Shown here: positions 58,591 through 64,000 of the stretch, in pieces
How positions within the stretch are numbered: the first letter of the stretch is position 1
Layout: each line of letters opens with the position of its first letter
Source of the DNA: an uncultured Bacillaceae bacterium
Lineage (GTDB): Bacteria; Bacillota; Bacilli; Bacillales; Cytobacillaceae
NCBI GenBank assembly: GCA_937995745.1
Contig: CALKIU010000130.1
Coordinates: 7,908-71,907, forward strand
DNA length: 64,000 bases
Reading direction: 5' to 3'
Notes under the pieces: model-generated
What the model was told of the DNA's origin: nothing
Database searches by the model: none
Seen by the model: only the letters and a program-made list of their open reading frames with translations
Position numbers and translations under genes: made by a program

Positions 58591-60314
58591 AACTGTTTGA
58601 CAAATATGTGAAACCCTACATGAAAGTTTATGCCCGTGCCATTTTCCTGGCGGTATTGTTCGGTTTTTTAACCGTGTTTACGAATTCGGCGCTGACATTT
58701 ACTTCAGGATACTTGATTTCCAGCGCATCCATCACGCCGTACAATATCCTCGCCCTTTATGTGCCTGTCGTTCTTGTGCGGGCATTCGGGATTTCCCAAG
58801 CCGTAACCCGCTATATTGAACGTTTAATCGGACACAACACGGTGCTGAGAATCCTTTCCAATATGCGGGTAAGGCTCTACAGCCTCCTTGAGCCGCAGGC
58901 CTTGCTGCTGCGTTCCCGCTATAAAACGGGGGATTTGCTCGGCACACTTTCCGATGACATTGAGCATTTGCAGGATATTTATATCCGCACGATTTTTCCG
59001 ACTATTGTCGCTTTATCCGTTTTTGCCGGGTGTGTCATCTCCCTGGCTGTGTTTGATTGGCTGTTTGCTCTTTGGATTGCTTTCCTTTTGGCCATTATCG
59101 TGTTTGTCTATCCGTGGATATCATACCGTCTCATGAAAAGACACCAAATCCAACAAAAAGATGTCCGCGGCCGTTTATATGCCAAATTGACGGATGCCGT
59201 GATGGGGATCAGCGACTGGATCATTAGCGGCAAAAGGGATCGCTTTATGGAACAGTTTGTCGGCGATAATATTGAAAATTTGGCTATGGAACGGAAACAA
59301 AGATATTGGCATCAATCCCGCGAATTGCAGCTTCGGATTTTGTCCGGAATCGTTTTGATATTCATGGGAATTTGGTCCGGATCCATGGCTTTGGCCGGGG
59401 AATTTGCACCGGCATACATTGCCGCCTTTACCTTGGTTACTCTTCCGGTAATTGACGGATTGATTCCCATTTCCCTTGCCGTTGAAAGAACCCCGACCTA
59501 CCAAGGTTCTTTAACGCGGCTTGCCGAAATTGAAAAATCAGTGCCTCCCGAAATAAAAGGAATTGTCGGTCAAGTGGAGGAAAAAGCGGATATCATTATT
59601 GACCAAGTTGCATTCCGCTATGCGGAAGGACAAGAAGACGCTGTAAAGAATATAACTTTGCATATTCCCCACAAAACAAAAATAGCCTTGCTTGGAAAGA
59701 GCGGGGCCGGGAAGTCCACCCTTCTCCGTTTGTTGCAGGGGGCCTTGGCACCTACGAAGGGAAAGATTACAATTAACGGATATACTCCTCAAGAATACGG
59801 GGATAAAATCTATGAAGTGATCAGCGTATTAGATCAAAAACCCTATTTGTTTTCGACTACGGTTGTAAACAATATCCGCCTCGGAAAGCGGAATGCCTCT
59901 TTGGAAGAAGTGGAAGAAGTTATTAAACAAGTTGAACTTGACAAATATATTCATTCACTTCCAAAAGGTTTGCAGACGGAAATGTATGAAACCGGCGCGA
60001 GATTTTCCGGAGGAGAGCGGCAGCGGATTGCCTTGGCCAGAATTTTGTTAAAAAACACCCCTGTTGTCATTTTGGACGAACCGACTGTCGGACTTGATCC
60101 GCAAACGGAATATGCACTGGTTGAAACGATTTTTGACGTTTTGAAAGACAAAACAGTTATCTGGATCACACACCATTTAACCGGGATTGAAAAAATGGAT
60201 AAGGTCATTTTTATGGATAAAGGTGAAATTGTTATGAGCGGTCATCACGACGAATTGATGAAAACAAGCGAAAGATACCGTCAACTTTATGAAATGGACC
60301 GCGGAGGAATGTAA
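58587..60314 (+). CDS. cydC: CydC-type ABC transporter for cytochrome bd assembly
   Basis: Half-ABC exporter of 575 residues forming a heterodimer with CydD. Membrane domain to about 320, then Walker A GKSGAGKSTLLRL near 371-383, signature FSGGERQRIALAR near 474-486 and Walker B VVILDEPTVGLDP near 493-505. ATGA overlap with cydD. A terminator follows the stop. Loss of this pair prevents functional cytochrome bd in other bacteria. Confidence 0.93.
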   Translation: MKLFDKYVKPYMKVYARAIFLAVLFGFLTVFTNSALTFTSGYLISSASITPYNILALYVPVVLVRAFGISQAVTRYIERLIGHNTVLRILSNMRVRLYSLLEPQALLLRSRYKTGDLLGTLSDDIEHLQDIYIRTIFPTIVALSVFAGCVISLAVFDWLFALWIAFLLAIIVFVYPWISYRLMKRHQIQQKDVRGRLYAKLTDAVMGISDWIISGKRDRFMEQFVGDNIENLAMERKQRYWHQSRELQLRILSGIVLIFMGIWSGSMALAGEFAPAYIAAFTLVTLPVIDGLIPISLAVERTPTYQGSLTRLAEIEKSVPPEIKGIVGQVEEKADIIIDQVAFRYAEGQEDAVKNITLHIPHKTKIALLGKSGAGKSTLLRLLQGALAPTKGKITINGYTPQEYGDKIYEVISVLDQKPYLFSTTVVNNIRLGKRNASLEEVEEVIKQVELDKYIHSLPKGLQTEMYETGARFSGGERQRIALARILLKNTPVVILDEPTVGLDPQTEYALVETIFDVLKDKTVIWITHHLTGIEKMDKVIFMDKGEIVMSGHHDELMKTSERYRQLYEMDRGGM

Positions 60315-60325
60315 GGGCAAACGGT

Positions 60326-60367
60326 GCCGGATGCCGCCTGATTCAGGCCGGTATCCGGCTCTTTTTT
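60326..60367 (+). terminator. Terminator after cydC
   Basis: GCCGGAT / ATCCGGC with an inner GCCTGA...AGGC stem, then TTTTTT. Confidence 0.85.
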
Positions 60368-60626
60368 GCCGGACAGATGCACAAAAAAAGTTGGAAATTG
60401 GCAATGTTCCGCCTCGTGCCAACATTTCAGGCAGATGAAAGGTTTGACAGGATAGAAACAAAATAAGGCAAAATTTATGAAATGACGAATATTGGTGGCG
60501 AATTCGGAGAATTTATGTTACAATTTTTGGTATTTTCCTCATCCTTCCTATAAAGGAATAAATATGTACATAACGAATACAATGAGCAAAGAGAAAAATT
60601 GACATTCGTCGGGGGAAGATGGGGAA

Positions 60627-61586
60627 ATGAGAAAAGCACGCAGATTGATTTTTCTTCTTGCAGGAGCATGTTTTCTGGCATTGAGCGGTTGTTCGGAAAG
60701 TGTGAACAAAGAAGAAAATGTGGATGCGGCCGGAAAAGAAGAAGCTAAAAAAGAAGAAGAGAAAAAGAAGCCGCCCGTTGTCGAAGTGGTAGATCCGAAC
60801 ACGAACGAAGTCATAAAAGTGTTTGAACCCGAGAAGGCCGAAGATAAAGAGCAGTACCGGCTGGAGATCGAACAATGGGCGAAAGAAATCGCCAGGGGGA
60901 CAGAAACGACTGAAGGCTATGATCAAAGAATGGTTCCGGATCGTATCGGAGAAGACGGAAAAATCATTAAGGGCTCGCCACAAGTCATTCTTGAAGAAAA
61001 AGAATTGGTAGACAGTATCTTGAAAGCGTCGGAAAAAGGCGGCAGGGTGACGTTGCCGCTTTATACGACTGAAAGCCGGTATGACCCTGAGGAAGTTCCG
61101 TTTTTGGATGAAGTCGTCGTTTCTACATACACCACTTATTACAATCAAAATGTTCCGGGACGGGCAAAAAATATTGAACTTTCTGCTGCGGCCATCAATA
61201 ATGTCATCATCGGTGCAGGAGATCCATTTTCTTTTAATACAACGGTCGGCCCGAGCGATGAAGCCCACGGCTATCAACCTGCGGAAGTGGCAGTGAACGG
61301 CAGGCTGGTGATGGGAATCGGCGGAGGAATTTGCCAGACATCCTCTACCTTGTTCAACGCGGTTGATTATTTAGGGGTGGATTATATTGAACGGCATAAC
61401 CATTCGGTAAATGTCTCCTATGTTCCAAAAGGCCGCGATGCCGCAGTGTCCTACGGAGGGATAGATTTCCGGTTTAAGAATACAACCGGAGTGCCGCTCC
61501 TTTTAAAAGCATATGCCAAGAATGGTGTGCTCACTGTCGAAGTGAGAACGTCAAAGAAAAATTATGAAAAGATAAAAAGCATGTGA
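60627..61586 (+). CDS. VanW-domain lipoprotein
   Basis: 319-residue lipoprotein. The lipobox LSGC near 19-22 marks lipid attachment outside the membrane; an Lys/Glu-rich linker of about 70 residues follows. The VanW domain near 200-310 has VPGRAKNIELSAAAINNVII, GDPFSFNTTVGPSD and the conserved GIGGGICQTSSTLFNA. The function of VanW is unknown; it may act on the cell wall. GGGG-rich site GTCGGGGGAAG precedes the ATG. Confidence 0.88.
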   Translation: MRKARRLIFLLAGACFLALSGCSESVNKEENVDAAGKEEAKKEEEKKKPPVVEVVDPNTNEVIKVFEPEKAEDKEQYRLEIEQWAKEIARGTETTEGYDQRMVPDRIGEDGKIIKGSPQVILEEKELVDSILKASEKGGRVTLPLYTTESRYDPEEVPFLDEVVVSTYTTYYNQNVPGRAKNIELSAAAINNVIIGAGDPFSFNTTVGPSDEAHGYQPAEVAVNGRLVMGIGGGICQTSSTLFNAVDYLGVDYIERHNHSVNVSYVPKGRDAAVSYGGIDFRFKNTTGVPLLLKAYAKNGVLTVEVRTSKKNYEKIKSM

Positions 61587-61595
61587 TGAATACAC

Positions 61596-61635
61596 GAACC
61601 GGCCGGTGTCCATTGAAAGGGACCGGTCTTTTTGT
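61596..61635 (+). terminator. Terminator after the VanW gene
   Basis: ACCGGCCGGTGTCC / GGGACCGGT-type hairpin with a TTGAAA loop and CTTTTTG. Stem has one bulge. Confidence 0.7.
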
Positions 61636-61976
61636 GAATAGAAAAACAAGATCTTTTTTAAGCCAATAAAGAAACAATCTTTTCATTTTTTGAATTGGAA
61701 TGGCATTACTTGAAGCAGCCTTACCGGTACCGATTATGGCCGGCGAAAACCGGGGAGAGAAGGAGGGCGGACCGGAAAAGAAAATGAAAAATTCCCGGCG
61801 TTTTGTTTTCTTCTGAACCTGTCAGCTGATGGAGTTTCACAGAATCCCGTTGCACCAAAAAACAAGATTTCTAACATTTTACAATAATATTTTACAAGAA
61901 AATATATTACATGGTTTGACTACTTATGTAATAATTAGAGTAGTAGGGAAATCAGACAAGACAAGAGATAGTGCCA
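61636..61976 (+). other. Gene-free stretch before DUF454
   Basis: About 340 bp without a gene. It is AT-rich near its right end with TTGACT (61916-61921) as a possible -35; no clear motif beyond that. Confidence 0.35.
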
Positions 61977-62411
61977 ATGTCGGCTATTATTGAAAAAATC
62001 ATTTTCAATAAGGGGTTGAGTTCGATAAGGCAAATCGTAAAATTACTTTTTGTTTCAACCGGATTTATCACCTTGGGTCTTGGTGTCGTCGGCATGTTTG
62101 TTCCGGTGCTTCCCACCACTCCATTTCTGTTGATCTCTTCTTTTTGCTTTGTAAAAGGGTCTGAAAGATTCGACAAATGGTTCCGCAGCACGAAAATTTA
62201 TAAAAAGCATTTGGAAGATTTCGTCAGAGACCGGAGCATGACCCTCAAACAAAAAGTATCGATCAACTTGCTTGCCGATACGATGATTTTGATTGCATTT
62301 TTCATGGTGGACAAACTGTGGGTCCGCATCATTTTGATACTGTGCATTCTTTATAAATGGTATTATTTCATTTTCAAAATAAAAACAATCAAAGAAAAAC
62401 CGGGAAAATGA
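61977..62411 (+). CDS. DUF454 (YbaN-like) membrane protein
   Basis: 144-residue protein with two or three membrane helices. LFVSTGFITLGLGVVGMFVPVLPTTPFLLISSFCF near 23-57 contains the diagnostic PVLPTTPFLL of the DUF454/YbaN family, followed by the basic KWFRSTKIYKKHL. Function unknown. Start is uncertain: the ATG at 61977 has only AAGAGATAG upstream, and GTG at 61971 is also possible. A terminator sits after the stop. Confidence 0.82.
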   Translation: MSAIIEKIIFNKGLSSIRQIVKLLFVSTGFITLGLGVVGMFVPVLPTTPFLLISSFCFVKGSERFDKWFRSTKIYKKHLEDFVRDRSMTLKQKVSINLLADTMILIAFFMVDKLWVRIILILCILYKWYYFIFKIKTIKEKPGK

Positions 62412-62431
62412 CACATTCCCGGTTTTTTTGT
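62395..62431 (+). terminator. Terminator after DUF454
   Basis: AAAACCGGGAA / TTCCCGGTTTT around ATGACACA, then a T tract. Confidence 0.88.
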
Positions 62432-62726
62432 GCATTAAAACATTAAAAATAATTATCATCCTTTCGACCGACAAGTTTGCCGCGTGCCATCCGCCCAAGC
62501 AAAACAGACAAAGAGAGACGGCAGACATTCTGTCATAAGCAACCGTGTGATTCGGATCCGGATCGGAACCGGTTTGAAAAAATCAATTCCAATATTCAAT
62601 AAATCATGGATAAAGCCTTTTCTTAGGCCCAAATAACCGTTTTTGGGAAAAAGCAGTGACAATACTGATATTAAAATGATATCATAATAATAACAGAATA
62701 ATATAATACTGTGGAGCGTGATGTGT

Positions 62727-63593
62727 ATGCAAGAAAAGAATATTTGGAAAATCAGCGGTTATATCGGCTTGTTGGTATTTCTTTTGCTTCTAGGCGGAGC
62801 GGCTTATCTGGTTTGGCAATTCTTAGAAACGGAAAGCATTGTCATGATTATCCTTGCAGCAGTTGCCGTGTTGCTGGCGTTATTGCTGTTCACCGGAATA
62901 ACGATTGTTCAGCCGAATCAAGCCAAAGTGTTTACATTGTTCGGTGTTTATATGGGTGTAATCAGGCAGGAAGGTTTTTGGCTGACCATCCCGTTGACGT
63001 ACCGGAAAACCGTCTCATTAAGGGTTTTAAACTTTAACAGCGACAAACTGAAAGTGAATGATTTGGAAGGAAACCCGATTGAAATTGCAGCCGTCGTTGT
63101 ATACAAAGTAGTCGATGCTGCAAAAGCGGTGTTTGAAGTGGAAAACTACCGGGAGTTTGTTCACACCCAAAGCGAAACAGGCTTGCGACATATTGCCAGC
63201 CAGTATCCTTATGATAACTTTAATAATGAAAAAGAGGTTTCACTCAGACAGCACTCCGATGAGGTCGGCGAAGTGTTGACGAACGATCTCCGCAAAAGAT
63301 TGAGCGTTGCCGGCGTGGAAGTGATTGAGGCCCGAATCATGCATCTCGCTTATTCAAGCGAAATCGCATCGGCCATGTTGCAAAGACAACAGGCGAAAGC
63401 CGTGCTGGCCGCCCGGAAAGTGATTGTCGAAGGTGCCGTATCCATGGTAAAATCAGCGATTGAACAGCTGGATGAAGAAAATATCGTAAAACTTGATGAA
63501 GAAAAGAAAGCACAGATGGTAAACAATTTAATGGTTGCCCTCGTATCTGACAAAGGAACCCAGCCTGTGATTAATACCGGAACGATTTACTGA
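62727..63593 (+). CDS. SPFH/Band 7 membrane protein
   Basis: 288-residue SPFH protein. Two N-terminal helices (ISGYIGLLVFLLLLGGAAYLV and IVMIILAAVAVLLALLLF) anchor the SPFH fold, then TIVQPNQAKVFTLFG and YPYDNFNNEKE, and a helical EIEARIMHL-type C-terminal (KAVLAARKVIVEGAVSMV). Bacterial prohibitin/HflKC-like scaffolds. The ATG at 62727 is preferred over 62721. It is followed by the Arc-like gene, probably in one transcript. Confidence 0.87.
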   Translation: MQEKNIWKISGYIGLLVFLLLLGGAAYLVWQFLETESIVMIILAAVAVLLALLLFTGITIVQPNQAKVFTLFGVYMGVIRQEGFWLTIPLTYRKTVSLRVLNFNSDKLKVNDLEGNPIEIAAVVVYKVVDAAKAVFEVENYREFVHTQSETGLRHIASQYPYDNFNNEKEVSLRQHSDEVGEVLTNDLRKRLSVAGVEVIEARIMHLAYSSEIASAMLQRQQAKAVLAARKVIVEGAVSMVKSAIEQLDEENIVKLDEEKKAQMVNNLMVALVSDKGTQPVINTGTIY

Positions 63594-63617
63594 ACACTTT
63601 GCTAAGGTTGTGATAGT

Positions 63618-63776
63618 TTGGCGGAAAAAAAGCGCTTTTTACTGCGAATAGACCCTAAAATATATGAAGCACTGGAAAAATGGGCCAGTGATGAGTTTCG
63701 CAGCGTGAACGCGCAAATTGAATTAATTTTAAGAAAAGCGTTAGTAAAGGCAGGCAGACTTAAAAAGGATGAATAA
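63618..63776 (+). CDS. Arc-like ribbon-helix-helix protein
   Basis: 52-residue protein missed by length cut-offs. The start is TTG at 63618 after AAGGTTGTGA. FLLRIDPKIYEALEKWASDE resembles the beta-strand and helix A of Arc/MetJ ribbon-helix-helix proteins, and RSVNAQIELILRKAL the second helix. Positive tail. It may bind DNA, or interact with the SPFH partner 24 bp upstream; both readings are inference. Confidence 0.72.
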   Translation: MAEKKRFLLRIDPKIYEALEKWASDEFRSVNAQIELILRKALVKAGRLKKDE

Positions 63777-64000
63777 AGGGAATACAGAGCGGACGTCTTC
63801 TCAGGAAAAATTGCTCTTATTCGATAAGACTTACATCCGGACAGCAGGAAACAGGTGAGGGCAGGACGCTTTTCAAAAATGGCCAAGATTCTTCCCGGCT
63901 CGGTTCGATTTGATTACACTAAGGAAATCGGGTTTTTAAAGATATATTGAGAGGCTGCGGACAAATTCCGTGCGATGCACCTCTTCCCATGGCAATAAAG
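63777..64000. other. Window end, no gene seen
   Basis: 224 bp to the edge. No complete gene, terminator or repeat supported; a gene may start beyond the window. Confidence 0.4.

Noticed and set aside
1..64000. tRNA, rRNA, CRISPR array, IS element or prophage
   Set aside because: No cloverleaf-like, repeat-spacer, transposase or integrase sequence was seen on either strand.

Overview
The window looks like a chromosomal segment of a low-to-mid GC, Gram-positive, probably spore-forming member of the Bacillaceae. The evidence is the AAGGAGG-type ribosome binding sites, many GTG/TTG starts, hairpin-plus-T terminators, cre-like and BirA-like operators, a B. subtilis-like bioY-yhfT-yhfS operon and nfrA, yxcD and cydABDC homologues. 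ThiH instead of ThiO, an anaerobic-type glpABC operon, cytochrome bd and meso-diaminopimelate dehydrogenase suggest a facultative anaerobe, perhaps a moderate thermophile of the Caldibacillus/Weizmannia sort. That placement is inference. No rRNA, tRNA, CRISPR array, IS element or prophage was seen.

Layout. (1) 1-4.3 kb: nfrA, then a BirA-controlled bioY/acyl-CoA synthetase/thiolase operon. (2) 4.3-14.8 kb: an accessory-looking cluster of three glycosyltransferases, an SQD1-like nucleotide-sugar dehydratase, a second SDR epimerase, a long coiled-coil protein, an unknown protein, a small basic ORF with a JAMM protease and a cysteine-rich unknown protein. No flippase, transporter or polymerase is visible, which fits intracellular (possibly mother-cell, spore-surface) glycosylation. 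(3) 15-18.9 kb: thiS-thiF-thiG-thiH-tenI with its own promoter and a leader terminator hairpin, but no TPP riboswitch that I can recognise. (4) 19-26.7 kb: DegV, a hairpin-rich stretch, diaminopimelate dehydrogenase, a cre-controlled unknown gene, a small structured locus, a HAD phosphatase and a TetR/MMPL pair with two palindromic operators. (5) 26.8-34.1 kb: an FmdB zinc ribbon, a sulfide/persulfide oxidation cluster (TusA, SQR, DUF1641, TauE, TusA-rhodanese, rhodanese-persulfide dioxygenase) and an NreB/NreC-like two-component system.

(6) 34-45.5 kb: mixed housekeeping genes: a ketopantoate reductase family protein, dhaKL with a cre site, a PH-domain protein, a second FmdB, a DMT exporter, a lipase, a GT8 enzyme, small zinc-ribbon and YxcD proteins, and a 3D-domain wall protein. 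(7) 45.5-51.3 kb: a candidate small RNA, glpABC and an arsenite/BASS-type permease. (8) 51.4-53.9 kb: three prepilin-like genes without assembly machinery. (9) 54.4-60.3 kb: cydABDC. (10) 60.6-64 kb: a VanW lipoprotein, DUF454, SPFH and Arc-like genes.

The most interesting signals are these. The same ATACCC-N4-GGGTAT palindrome lies at the predicted transcription start of two unlinked genes (fmdB-like at 38.9 kb and the permease at 51.2 kb), and a third G/C-tract palindrome precedes the sulfide cluster, suggesting a CsoR/CstR-type regulon. There is a run of consecutive hairpins at 20.4-20.6 kb, a nested-palindrome locus at 22.65-22.8 kb, and a candidate C-rich small RNA at 45.55-45.68 kb. The glycan cluster with an SQD1-like enzyme is the best candidate for an undescribed system.
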